Positions 51,206 through 60,357 of a DNA stretch of 64,000 nucleotides are shown here, piece after piece. Location of the stretch: positions 1,240,001 through 1,304,000 of the forward strand of contig CAXXNI010000004.1 in assembly GCA_963663285.2 (NCBI GenBank). Reading direction: 5' to 3'. Both the position numbers and the translations under genes were made by a program. Under the pieces are notes generated by a model. That model was not told the origin of the DNA. It did not search any database and was given only the letters and a program-made list of their open reading frames with translations. This stretch comes from CAXXOK01 sp963663285 (lineage in GTDB: Bacteria > Bacillota > Clostridia > Christensenellales > Aristaeellaceae). Numbering within the stretch: position 1 is the first letter of the stretch; the number at the start of each line of letters is the position of its first letter.

Positions 51206-53725
51206 TTACGGTGCGAGCATATTACCGCCGGGGAAGATATCACTGTCGGTACGCAGGTTTTTCTGATCCAGATACCACCCGACAAACTCACGCGCAGCCA
51301 GACTGGCTTCACCGCCGCTGTACCCGCTGGGGATGAATACAACCACGGCGATTTCCGGGTCGTCATACGGAGCTAGCATAATAAACCATGCGTTGTTTTC
51401 CAGGTCGATGGTGGTAACTTCAGCCGTTCCGGTTTTTGCGCAGATGTCGTTTTTATAGTCCCAGGAGCGGAAGTACTTCTCCGCAGTACCGCTTTCGTCA
51501 ACAACGCCCTTCATCCCTTTCAGCAGAAGGGAAAGGTATTCGTCCACATTTTCGCCTTCAAACTGGTTGAGCACCGAAGGGGTTCGCTGGCTGAGTATGT
51601 CGCCTTCCGGTGAGGTAATGCTATCGACGATCATCAGGTTATATACGGTGCCGCCGTTGGCTAGTGCCGCCGCATACCGGCTGATAGCGGCCGGCGTAAC
51701 CGTGGTGATGGACTGCCCGATCGCCACCTGAATAGTCTGCGCGCCGCCCCATTTTATATCGTTGAGGTAATTGTATAGATCGCCGATTACTGACTGTAAG
51801 TAAACCATTTGGCGCGTCATATTCAATTCTTCCATCAGAATGGGGCGCATGCTCACAACCCAGTCGGTCTGCGCGGTGTTGACGGCCATATCCATCAGGC
51901 GCTTGATGCAGCGGTTGAGGTGTTCGTCATCATAGGTGATGTTGCGAATGGCGCCTTGGTTGCGCAGGTGCTTTTTAATGGAGTTGAACACGATGATCGG
52001 AACGGCTGTATCCTGCGAAGATTCGTCCATCGCTTTATCGGGGTCGTACAAACTGGTTTGACAACCGACGACGCTGCGCTGCTCGCCGGGCAGATCAATG
52101 CCGGTTTTGCTGGTCAAGCCGAACTCGGAGGCATATTGGTACAGGCGGGTTTCACCCAGCCGTGCGCCAAGTGTATAGAAAAAGTAGTTGCAGCTATGCG
52201 AAAGACCTTCGACAATCGTTTGGTTTTGATGCTTGTAGCGGTTGGATTCGCTGATCCAACATTTAGGCGCGGTTGAAAGGTCTGTGGTGTACAGCGTGAA
52301 GTATCCCGCGTCACTGATGATTTCGTCGGTCAGCAGTTCGCCTTCCATCAGGGCTCCAAGGCCCGAAACCATCTTAAAAATAGAGCCGGGTGTGCCGCGT
52401 GCCTGTATGTTATAGTTCATCAATACGTTACGGTCGTCGGTAAGAATATCGATGCTTTCCTCGCCGGCACCGACCAGCGCATTCAAGTCGTAGGTGGGGT
52501 AGTTAGCCATGGCGAGCACGCGGCCCTCCATATCAATGACCATCATGGCGGCACGGTCGGCCAGCGAAAGGGGATATTTTTCCCAGTTGCGGCTTTCGAT
52601 ATCGCTCTTGTTGCTTTCCAGCCAGGTGCTGTTCATCAGCTTGGTTTCCTGCGAGGCGCGCGTGGTGGCTACGTTTTCCGCCAAAGCGCGTTCGGCCTGC
52701 TGCTGGTAGCTGGCGTAAATGGTGAGTTTAACATTGTTGCCGTCCTGCGGCTCCACATAGCTAAGCTCCCGGGTGATTTTACCTACGCTGTCGCGCTCGA
52801 CGATTTTATAGCCCTGCCGGGCATCGCTGTTTTGGGTCAGCCAGTCCTCCATGGAGGCTTCAATGCCGTCCAAGCCGATATCGTCGCTGTATTTATAGCC
52901 TTTTTCGGATAACTCTTCCCACTTGCTTACGGAAGGAATAGCGCCGATATAGCCGATAACCTGCGCCGCCAGCGTGCTGCGCGGATAAATGCGTTTGGTG
53001 CCTACGGCAATTTCCATACCCGGCAGGGTCATCGACCGGGTCTCGATTTCGATTACGGTTTCGTAGGGTACGTCCTCGGCAATTACGATGGGTTGGGAGT
53101 TATACAGGTTCATCTGCATTTCCGAATATACGGCCATGACCTGCAGCATTCTCTCTTCGGACATATCTTCCGGAATCTGATAACGGCTTTTTAACTTCTC
53201 AATTGCAATGGCAGCGGTGGGTACGCTGGAGGTGGTGTAATAGTTATTGTTGCGCCACTGCGTTTCGCGGGTCTGCAGCACGGCTTCGCTGACACCGGAG
53301 CCGAAATTGAACTGCCACTCGTTCGTATCTTCATTGCGCTCAATCACAAAGCTCACGCTGAGCTCGCCGCCGTTGGATTCGATAATATCAATGGCGTCGG
53401 AAATGGATTGAGTAAACGCCGCATATTTGGTTTTACTGTTTTGGGACGCGTCACGGTAAAAGGTGACGTTATAGATCATTTCATCTTTTGCCAGAATGAC
53501 GGCATCGGCGTCGGTAATCATACCGCGGCTGCCGCGCAGTGTTATTTTAGTGGTACGGCGGTTCTCGGCACTGGCGGAATAATCTTCGCCGGATTGTAGT
53601 TGCAAGTTGATCAATCCGATTACCAGATAGATGAACATCGCCAAAACGATAAAGAAAAATGTGAGATACCGGGCCGTGAGGTTATAAGTTCTCCGGTCGA
53701 GCCGGTTTTGGGAGAAACCGTGCAT
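51206..53725 (-). CDS. mrdA: Penicillin-binding protein 2 (MrdA), elongasome transpeptidase
   Basis: 839 residues from ATG 53725, which has AAGGAG in front. One membrane helix (about 20-45) is followed by a dimerisation region and the transpeptidase domain with the active-site tetrad SIFK (GTPGSIFKMV), SCN (SHSCNYF) and KTG (CAKTGTAEV). It crosslinks lateral-wall peptidoglycan together with RodA. Rather longer than E. coli PBP2 (633) but normal for clostridial members, which carry extra loops. Confidence 0.96.
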   Translation of the reverse strand: MHGFSQNRLDRRTYNLTARYLTFFFIVLAMFIYLVIGLINLQLQSGEDYSASAENRRTTKITLRGSRGMITDADAVILAKDEMIYNVTFYRDASQNSKTKYAAFTQSISDAIDIIESNGGELSVSFVIERNEDTNEWQFNFGSGVSEAVLQTRETQWRNNNYYTTSSVPTAAIAIEKLKSRYQIPEDMSEERMLQVMAVYSEMQMNLYNSQPIVIAEDVPYETVIEIETRSMTLPGMEIAVGTKRIYPRSTLAAQVIGYIGAIPSVSKWEELSEKGYKYSDDIGLDGIEASMEDWLTQNSDARQGYKIVERDSVGKITRELSYVEPQDGNNVKLTIYASYQQQAERALAENVATTRASQETKLMNSTWLESNKSDIESRNWEKYPLSLADRAAMMVIDMEGRVLAMANYPTYDLNALVGAGEESIDILTDDRNVLMNYNIQARGTPGSIFKMVSGLGALMEGELLTDEIISDAGYFTLYTTDLSTAPKCWISESNRYKHQNQTIVEGLSHSCNYFFYTLGARLGETRLYQYASEFGLTSKTGIDLPGEQRSVVGCQTSLYDPDKAMDESSQDTAVPIIVFNSIKKHLRNQGAIRNITYDDEHLNRCIKRLMDMAVNTAQTDWVVSMRPILMEELNMTRQMVYLQSVIGDLYNYLNDIKWGGAQTIQVAIGQSITTVTPAAISRYAAALANGGTVYNLMIVDSITSPEGDILSQRTPSVLNQFEGENVDEYLSLLLKGMKGVVDESGTAEKYFRSWDYKNDICAKTGTAEVTTIDLENNAWFIMLAPYDDPEIAVVVFIPSGYSGGEASLAAREFVGWYLDQKNLRTDSDIFPGGNMLAP

Positions 53726-53815
53726 ACGTACTCCTTTCCGCGTCCGTGAGCCGTAGAAAAAAGCGGCGGGGAAACGGGCGCTTCGCAAGAAGAGAAGTCA
53801 AAGTGGATAGGCGCG

Positions 53816-54361
53816 TCAATGTGCTTTTTTCAGCTTATAAACGCCCAGCCACCAACGGATGGGAAACTGCAGCACACCGGCCAGTATGGTGGTGTAAAGA
53901 ATGGAAATGACAGTGCGCTCGTAATTGACGGACGTTAGCGTAATGCCGTTTAAGTAAATATAGAGCAGGTTAACCAGCTCGAAGATGGAGATGCTCAGCA
54001 GCGCGCACAGCAGCGTGCGCAGGTGTGCAGGCAGGTTGCCGCGCTGCTTGTTCATGGTTCGCGCTTCTTCCAGCTTGCGCTCGCTTTTATCCGCAAAGGC
54101 CAGCGCGCCGAGCATACTGCAAATCGGGTAGAGGATCAGGTTGATGTAATCCAGCGCCGGGAGCATAATCTCCAGCAGGTAGCCGACGGTGAAAGCCATG
54201 ATAAATGTGTATTTCCGCCCCATGGCAACCGTAATAACGGAAATGATCGCAAGGGCGATGTTAGGCGCCACATCAGCGATGCTGAGATACCCGGCCACAG
54301 AGGATTGCAGCAGGTAGCAAAGCAGTGTAAGAATTGCGAATTTTAGCCCCTTTTTCAGCAC
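53816..54361 (-). CDS. mreD: Rod-shape determining protein MreD
   Basis: A 181-residue membrane protein with five to six helices, of the normal MreD length. It starts with GTG sharing one base with the mreC stop (TAGTG), with GGAGG upstream, so it is translationally coupled. MreD links the cytoskeletal and synthetic parts of the elongasome. The family is weakly conserved; its place in the cluster is the main support. Confidence 0.92.
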   Translation of the reverse strand: MLKKGLKFAILTLLCYLLQSSVAGYLSIADVAPNIALAIISVITVAMGRKYTFIMAFTVGYLLEIMLPALDYINLILYPICSMLGALAFADKSERKLEEARTMNKQRGNLPAHLRTLLCALLSISIFELVNLLYIYLNGITLTSVNYERTVISILYTTILAGVLQFPIRWWLGVYKLKKAH

Positions 54362-55605
54362 TATTGATCATCCTCCACGGAAATATCAAGCGGGGGCGGC
54401 GTAGGCGAGGGGGTTGCGGTAGGCGCGAGGGTAAAGCCGTAGGAATTAGCCGTAGCCTGTCCGCTGGGCACCTGATACTCGTAATTATTTGTGGTTACGG
54501 AAGGTGTAGGCGACGGCGAAGCGTCCGGATCGGGGGTGATGGTTGTGAGCAGAATATCACCATTGATCGGGGTAGGCGTGGGGGTAGCTGTCGGCTCGGG
54601 CGTAGGCGCGAGCTGATAGAAATCGGAACCGATCTGGATGGTGGGAATGGGCTGCTCAGTATCCAGCGGCGTATAGGTAAGTGAATCACTGCTGCTGGCG
54701 CGGCCTTCCACAGCCTCCGCTTCCGGCTGATAGCGCAGCACGATAACGTACTCGATATGCTCAAAATCGGCAGTCGGCTCCACAACGATGTAGCTCTTGT
54801 TGCTTTCCATGCCGCGCGTGCTTTCACGCACGGTGCCGATGGGGATGCCCTTGGGGAAGGACATTCCTACGCCGGAGGTGACTACCGTATCACCGGGGCG
54901 CGGGAGGTGATCATCCGGCAGATAATACATACGGCAAAGCGCTGTGCCGTCCACGCCCAGCGTGCCGCGCACAGTACCCTGATCACGTGTGGAGGAAATC
55001 AAAGCCGCGATGCTGGCCTCGCTGTCGATAATGGTACGCACGCTTGATTTGGTGTCGGTTACGTTATAGGTATAGCCGATCAGCGCGCCTTCCATGGTGA
55101 CGGCCATATAATCTTCCACACCGTCGTTTGCGCCTTTGTTAATGGTGAATACGGAGAAATAGTTGCTGGAATCATGGTCAATCACAGTGGCAACCAGCGG
55201 ATTCATGCTTTCGTTTACGGAGATTTCATCGTACAGATCCTCATATACAGAAAGCTTATACTCCAGTTCGTCCACCAGCATAGCCTGATAGACGAGCTGC
55301 TCGTTTTGATCCTTCAACTCGTTATAGGCCGTTTCCAAGTTGGCACGCAGTTTAATTTTATACAGGTAGTTGACGACGGTTTCCACAACGCTTGAAAAAC
55401 CCGCTTGTATCGGAGTTAATGCGGTTGCGACTGCGTTTTCTGGCGTGTCGTAGACTTCGTTGCCCGTAATCAACCCCAACAAATGAAAAGCGCCAAGCCC
55501 CAAAAGCGCAATGACCGCAAGGGTAGCCACGATGCGGCGCAAAATGGATTTGGTTCGGCTGTTTTTTCGCTTTCTGCGTTCTGTGATGGGTTCCTGTGGA
55601 TTCAT
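54361..55605 (-). CDS. mreC: Rod-shape determining protein MreC with a long Thr/Pro tail
   Basis: 414 residues. A membrane helix (about 24-46) precedes a coiled coil (about 80-120) and the MreC beta-barrel domain (NPLVATVIDHDSSNYFSVF; PGDTVVTSGVGMSFPKGIPIGTV). The last about 110 residues form a low-complexity tail with PTPEPTATPTPTPINGD and APTATPSPTPPPLD, which normal MreC lacks. The tail lies outside the membrane and could act as a wall-spanning spacer. GGAGG precedes the start. Confidence 0.93.
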   Translation of the reverse strand: MNPQEPITERRKRKNSRTKSILRRIVATLAVIALLGLGAFHLLGLITGNEVYDTPENAVATALTPIQAGFSSVVETVVNYLYKIKLRANLETAYNELKDQNEQLVYQAMLVDELEYKLSVYEDLYDEISVNESMNPLVATVIDHDSSNYFSVFTINKGANDGVEDYMAVTMEGALIGYTYNVTDTKSSVRTIIDSEASIAALISSTRDQGTVRGTLGVDGTALCRMYYLPDDHLPRPGDTVVTSGVGMSFPKGIPIGTVRESTRGMESNKSYIVVEPTADFEHIEYVIVLRYQPEAEAVEGRASSSDSLTYTPLDTEQPIPTIQIGSDFYQLAPTPEPTATPTPTPINGDILLTTITPDPDASPSPTPSVTTNNYEYQVPSGQATANSYGFTLAPTATPSPTPPPLDISVEDDQ

Positions 55606-55661
55606 TGACGATCCTCCGGTTTAAAAGGTGGTACGATCTTAACGCTGCAACAGCAAAAAAA

Positions 55662-56690
55662 TCAAATCTGTTTTAAGAAACTGGTTCTGCCCAGATGCTG
55701 GAGCAGCTCAAAATTCTCAATAATATTGCCTAGTCCCAACGCTGCGCAATCCATGGGCTCTTTGGCCAGCAGTACGGGAATGCCCAGCTCACTGGCGATC
55801 ATCTGGTCCATGCCGTACAGCAGCGCGCCGCCGCCGGTGATGTAGATGCCGTTGTGCATAATATCGGCGGCAAGCTCGGGAGGTGTGCGCTCCAAAACCC
55901 ATTTGATCGCACTGAGAATGGCAGAGCAAGGTTCGTGTATGGCTTGGTAGATCTGCGTGGAGGTAATTTCGGTGGTTTGCGGCAGATTGGTAACCATATC
56001 GCGGCCGCGGATACGCGCGCGCCGTTCTTCACGAATCGGCAGTGCCGCGCCCAAGTCCAGCTTTACCTCCTCGGCGGTGCGGTCGCCGATTAATATGTTG
56101 AATTCCCGCTTAATAAAGTTGATGATTGCTTCATCCATCTTCACGCCGCCCACGCGGATCGAATGGCTGATGACAACGCCGCCCAGAGAAATGACCGCCG
56201 CGTCTGTCGTGCCGCCGCCGATATCTACAATCATACAGCCGCTGGGTTCAAACACCGGCAGCCCGCTGCCCAGCGCCGCGGCGAAGGGTTTTTCGATCAG
56301 ATACACCTTGCGGCTGCCTGCGTAGCGCGCGGCTTCCATAACGGCGCGCTGCTCAATGCCGGAGATAGAACAGGGATAGGTGAGAAACAGCCTTGGCTTG
56401 AGCAGATAGCTGGAACCAATCGCCTTGCGTACGAAGTATTGCAGCAAGATCTGAGTCATATCAAAATCTGTAATAACGCCTTCGCGCATCGGGCGAACCG
56501 CCATAACGCCTTCGGTAGTACGGCCGAGCATGATTTTCGCATCGTCACCCACGGCACGCACCTTGCGTTCGTTGGAGCTTTCCACAACCACGATGGTCGG
56601 TTCGTTGACGACGATGTTTTTTCCTTTTACATATACGAGCGTATTGCTGGTGCCCAGGTCTATGCCCAGATCATGCGCTACGAAAGCCAT
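55662..56690 (-). CDS. mreB: MreB-family actin-like cytoskeletal protein
   Basis: 342 residues of the actin/Hsp70 ATPase fold. Phosphate-1 loop GIDLGTSNTLVYVKGK, phosphate-2 region MIVDIGGGTTDAAVISLGG, and adenosine-binding GIYITGGGALLYGMDQMI are all present. MreB filaments guide the elongasome. Some clostridia have several copies (MreB, Mbl); the adjoining mreC and mreD favour MreB. It lies 58 bases after the maf stop. Confidence 0.97.
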   Translation of the reverse strand: MAFVAHDLGIDLGTSNTLVYVKGKNIVVNEPTIVVVESSNERKVRAVGDDAKIMLGRTTEGVMAVRPMREGVITDFDMTQILLQYFVRKAIGSSYLLKPRLFLTYPCSISGIEQRAVMEAARYAGSRKVYLIEKPFAAALGSGLPVFEPSGCMIVDIGGGTTDAAVISLGGVVISHSIRVGGVKMDEAIINFIKREFNILIGDRTAEEVKLDLGAALPIREERRARIRGRDMVTNLPQTTEITSTQIYQAIHEPCSAILSAIKWVLERTPPELAADIMHNGIYITGGGALLYGMDQMIASELGIPVLLAKEPMDCAALGLGNIIENFELLQHLGRTSFLKQI

Positions 56691-56748
56691 TCCTTACACA
56701 TCCGTTCTGCTGTACATAAAAGTATCCATTCTTACGCGGGGATAAAGG

Positions 56749-57348
56749 TTAAAGAGGCTCATCCCCGCCGAGGGGGAAGCCTGCGCTCATGAGTAAAGCG
56801 GACACAACGGTGAGCGGGAGGCCGATTACGTTGGAAGGGCTGCCATCGATACGGTCTACGAAAATACCGCCGATACCCTGCACTGCGTAAGCGCCCGCTT
56901 TATCCATTGGTTCGCCGCTGTTTACATAATAATCAATATCCTGCGGGGAGAGCCTGCGGAAACGAACCCGCGTGGTTTCAACCCGTTCATACAGCACTCC
57001 GTTAGGCATGTGCATGCATACGCCGGTATGTACCGAGTGCCACCGTCCGGAGAGCATATTCAGCATCCGGCAGGCATCCTGCCTGTCCGCAGGTTTACCC
57101 AGAACCAGATCGTCCGTGCAGACCAGCGTATCCGCAGATAATACAGGCAATTCCGGATGACGGTTAAAAACCTCCTGCCCTTTTTGGCGTGCGAGGGTTG
57201 CAACCCGTTCCAACCCGGAACCCACGGCATTTTCTTCTGCTTCAGCGGGGATGACGGCAAAGGGAAGCCCAAAATAAGCCAATAGCTCGCGTCTTCTTGG
57301 CGAGCCGGAAGCTAGTATCAACCGTGCTTTTGATAGTGACGTTTCCAT
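56749..57348 (-). CDS. maf: Maf-type nucleoside triphosphate pyrophosphatase
   Basis: 199 residues from ATG 57348, with AAAGGAGAG ten bases upstream. The Maf motif LASGSPRRRELLAYF (about 11-25) carries the SxPRR phosphate loop, and LSADTLVCTDD (about 71-81) the catalytic Asp. It hydrolyses dTTP/UTP or modified nucleotides and, in Bacillus, affects septum formation. It heads the mre cluster, as in many Bacillota. radC, often found between maf and mreB, is absent. Confidence 0.94.
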   Translation of the reverse strand: METSLSKARLILASGSPRRRELLAYFGLPFAVIPAEAEENAVGSGLERVATLARQKGQEVFNRHPELPVLSADTLVCTDDLVLGKPADRQDACRMLNMLSGRWHSVHTGVCMHMPNGVLYERVETTRVRFRRLSPQDIDYYVNSGEPMDKAGAYAVQGIGGIFVDRIDGSPSNVIGLPLTVVSALLMSAGFPLGGDEPL

Positions 57349-57391
57349 CCGGGGGCATCTCTCCTTTCCGTTAACAGCTCCATGACAGTCT

Positions 57392-57400
57392 ATTATAGCA
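57392..57400 (-). promoter_or_regulatory. Extended -10 promoter of the maf-mre cluster
   Basis: TGCTATAAT on the minus strand, with TATAAT at 57392-57397; no good -35 hexamer at the correct distance. Confidence 0.5.
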
Positions 57401-57494
57401 TACGGGGTCAACCGGAGTACAGTATTCCCTGCATTTTGTTACGGTTGGGCAGTTGCGGTATTTTCCCGGATTTTCGCCGGAGGAAAGGCTTTGC

Positions 57495-57552
57495 TTGACT
57501 TCCCGGCGCAAACGAAGGATAATAGTACCGCCGTATACCGATACGGCGGTAC
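57495..57552 (+). promoter_or_regulatory. Promoter and 5' hairpin of the DUF512-der unit
   Basis: TTGACT (57495-57500), 17-base spacer, GATAAT (57518-57523). Immediately after it GTACCGCCGTAT/ATACGGCGGTAC (57525-57552) forms a 12-bp stem with a 4-base loop at or near the transcript start, and CGGAGGG follows as ribosome site. Confidence 0.55.
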
Positions 57553-57567
57553 GGAGGGAAACAGGGA

Positions 57568-58896
57568 ATGAAACATGTGATTACGGAGGTGGAGCACGGG
57601 TCGGTTGCATACCGCCACGGCCTGCGCGAAGGCGACGCGATCCTGACCATCAACGGGGAAGCGATGATCGATGAAATTGATTATCAGGCGTTGATCGCGC
57701 AAACCCGTTTAACCATAGTAGTGGAAGACCAAAGCGGGCAAACGCGCACCGTCACCGTTGATAAGCAGGATTGGGAGCCGCTGGGCCTGCATTTTGGGCA
57801 GAGCATGACGCTTTCGCCCCGCGCCTGCCGCAACAAGTGCGTATTCTGTTTTATTGATCAGCTGCCGCCGAATATGCGCGATCCTCTGTATATAAAGGAT
57901 GATGATTGGCGCTTCTCGTTGATGATGGGCAACTTTGTCACGCTGACCAATGTGAACGACGACGAGTTTGAACGGATCATCCGCAGGAACGCGTCGCCAC
58001 TGTATATCAGCGTACATACGACGGACCCGCAACTGCGCTGCCGGATGATGAACAACCGTTTCGCGGGCGATGTGCTTGAACGTTTGAAACGGCTGAAGGA
58101 CGAAGGCATCCGCTACCATTGCCAAATTGTCTGCGTGCCCGGTTGGAACGATGGGGAGAAGCTGATGCAAACCCTGATCGATCTGCGTAACTTAATACCG
58201 GCGACCCAGTCGGTTGCGATTGTGCCGGTTGGACTTACGAAATTCCGGGAAGGGCTGGAACCGCTTACGTTGTTTACGCGGGAGAGTGCCAAAGCGCTGC
58301 TTACACAGCTCGCACCTTTCCAGGCGGAATGCCGCGAGCGCTTTGGTACGACATTTGCATTCCCCAGCGACGAGTTTTATGCACTCAGTGGGGAGCCTGT
58401 GCCCCCGGCGGAATGGTACGAAGGATTTGCGCAGATTGAAAACGGCGTTGGCATGCTGGCGAAGATGGCGCAGGAAATGGCGGACGCACAGGAGGACGAA
58501 CGATTCTATGGCGAAAAGCCCGCGCCTGCGCGTACCTATGTGTTGATCACCGGGGTAAGTGCCGCACCGTTCCTGACTGGTTTGACAAACCGCTACGCGC
58601 CGCCTAACGTTACCGTGAGAATCGCAAAGCTGACCAACCACTTCTTCGGCGAGACCGTAACGGTTACCGGCTTGCTGACGGGCGAAGATACGCTGAGCCA
58701 GCTAACGCCGGAACTGCTGAACGGGGCGGATGCCGTGCTCATTAGCCACAATATGCTGCGACATGAGCGCGACCGCTTTTTGGATGATATGACCTTGGAC
58801 GAGTTTACCGCCCGCCTGCCGGTGCCCGTGCGCATCGTGGAGGATGGATATGACCTGTACCTGGCACTGCGCGGCCGCGCCGCCGGGGATGAATGA
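57568..58896 (+). CDS. PDZ/radical-SAM DUF512 family protein
   Basis: 442 residues: a PDZ-like domain (about 1-65, SVAYRHGLREGDAILTING) and a radical-SAM-like part with the cysteine set CRNKCVFCFIDQLP (Cx3CxxC, about 88-101), then the family motif DDWRFSLMMGNFVTLTN and a C-terminal DUF512 domain. The iron-sulfur-binding Cx3CxxC is intact. The reaction of this family is not known; some members were named after cyanobacterial iron-sulfur oxidoreductases. Its position before der is widely conserved in clostridia. Confidence 0.9.
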   Translation: MKHVITEVEHGSVAYRHGLREGDAILTINGEAMIDEIDYQALIAQTRLTIVVEDQSGQTRTVTVDKQDWEPLGLHFGQSMTLSPRACRNKCVFCFIDQLPPNMRDPLYIKDDDWRFSLMMGNFVTLTNVNDDEFERIIRRNASPLYISVHTTDPQLRCRMMNNRFAGDVLERLKRLKDEGIRYHCQIVCVPGWNDGEKLMQTLIDLRNLIPATQSVAIVPVGLTKFREGLEPLTLFTRESAKALLTQLAPFQAECRERFGTTFAFPSDEFYALSGEPVPPAEWYEGFAQIENGVGMLAKMAQEMADAQEDERFYGEKPAPARTYVLITGVSAAPFLTGLTNRYAPPNVTVRIAKLTNHFFGETVTVTGLLTGEDTLSQLTPELLNGADAVLISHNMLRHERDRFLDDMTLDEFTARLPVPVRIVEDGYDLYLALRGRAAGDE

Positions 58897-58915
58897 CCAT
58901 AAAGGAGAATCAAAC

Positions 58916-60256
58916 ATGGCCAAACCGCTGGTAGCCATCGTAGGCCGCCCCAATGTGGGCAAATCAACTTTCTTCAATAAAATCGCCGGGCGGCGCATCT
59001 CCATCGTGGAGGATACGCCTGGCGTTACGCGCGACCGCGTATATGCCGATGTGGAGTGGATGGGCCGCGCCTTTACGCTGATCGATACCGGCGGTATTGA
59101 TATGCGCAGCGACGACGTGCTCCTTTCCCAAATGAGGCATCAGGCGCAGATTGCCATGGATACTGCCGATGTAATCTGCTTTTTTTGCGACGGACGCACT
59201 GGGCTGACCAATGAAGATATGGAAGTGGCGGATTATCTGCGCAGAACGCATAAACCGCTTTTGCTGGTCATTAATAAAATAGACCACCGGGAACTGGAGC
59301 AAAACCTGTACGAATATTACACGCTGGGTCTGGGAGACCCGATTGCGGTTTCCAGCGCAAACATGCTGGGGCTGGGCGATTTGCTGGAAGCTATTGTGAA
59401 ACTGCTGCCGCCGCCTACGCCCGACGAGCAGGAAGAGGACGACCACACCATCCAAATGGCGGTGGTCGGCCGGCCGAATGTGGGGAAAAGCTCGCTGTGC
59501 AACCAGTTGCTCGCCCAGGAACGCACCATGGTTAGCGATATACCCGGCACAACACGCGACGCGATCGATACGCTTTATATTACGCAGGATGGAACGCGTT
59601 ACAACATCATCGATACCGCCGGGATGCGCAAGAAAAGGGCGGTTGAGGATGAAAGCCTCGAAAAATACAGCGTGCTGCGCTCTATCGCTGCCATTGACCG
59701 CTGTGACGTCGCTTTGCTGCTGGTGGACGCACAGGAAGGCGTAACCGAGCAGGATACGAAAATCGCCGGGCTCATACTGGACGCGGGTAAGTCCGTAGTC
59801 GTAGTGGTCAACAAATGGGACGCGATTGAAAAAAATACCAACACCATGGAAGAGATGCGCAAGCAAATTCTGAGCGATTTAAAATTCATGAGCTACGCGC
59901 CTGTGCTGTTCCTGTCGGCCTTGACCGGACAACGCGTAAATCAGGTGTTTGGCGCGGTGAAAACCGTGTTTGAAAATTACCGCCGCCGCATTCCGACCGG
60001 GGTTTTGAACGAAGCACTGGCGGATGCACAGCTGAGCTTGCAGCCGCCCATGCAGGGGGGACGCAGATTGAAGATTTATTATGCGACCCAGCAGGCCGTA
60101 TGCCCCCCGACATTCGTGTTTTTTGTCAACAATCAGGAATTGATGCACTTTGCCTATGAACGGTATTTGGAAAACCACTTCCGTAAGAGCTTCCAGTTTG
60201 AGGGAACGCCACTGCGCTTCATCCTGCGGGAGAAGAAGAAGGACGATAAACGGTAA
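58916..60256 (+). CDS. der: Ribosome-assembly GTPase Der (EngA)
   Basis: 446 residues from ATG 58916 (AAAGGAG upstream). Two tandem G domains each show the P-loop (VGRPNVGKSTF; VGRPNVGKSSL), DTGG/DTAG switch II and NKID/NKWD base-recognition motifs, followed by a KH-like C-terminal domain (about 355-446). Der helps assemble the large ribosomal subunit. It follows the DUF512 gene by 19 bases. Confidence 0.97.
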   Translation: MAKPLVAIVGRPNVGKSTFFNKIAGRRISIVEDTPGVTRDRVYADVEWMGRAFTLIDTGGIDMRSDDVLLSQMRHQAQIAMDTADVICFFCDGRTGLTNEDMEVADYLRRTHKPLLLVINKIDHRELEQNLYEYYTLGLGDPIAVSSANMLGLGDLLEAIVKLLPPPTPDEQEEDDHTIQMAVVGRPNVGKSSLCNQLLAQERTMVSDIPGTTRDAIDTLYITQDGTRYNIIDTAGMRKKRAVEDESLEKYSVLRSIAAIDRCDVALLLVDAQEGVTEQDTKIAGLILDAGKSVVVVVNKWDAIEKNTNTMEEMRKQILSDLKFMSYAPVLFLSALTGQRVNQVFGAVKTVFENYRRRIPTGVLNEALADAQLSLQPPMQGGRRLKIYYATQQAVCPPTFVFFVNNQELMHFAYERYLENHFRKSFQFEGTPLRFILREKKKDDKR

Positions 60257-60290
60257 TACAAACTGCTTGTCAAGGAATAGCAAGGCAATC

Positions 60291-60323
60291 AAAAATCCCC
60301 TGTGCCAAAACACAGGGGATTTG
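60291..60323. terminator. Bidirectional terminator
   Basis: AAATCCCCTGTG/CACAGGGGATTT stem with a 6-base loop between the convergent der and SH3-protein genes. Confidence 0.85.
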
Positions 60324-60357
60324 CGTACAGTCTGTTTGTGGAGTGGCCACGAAGCTG

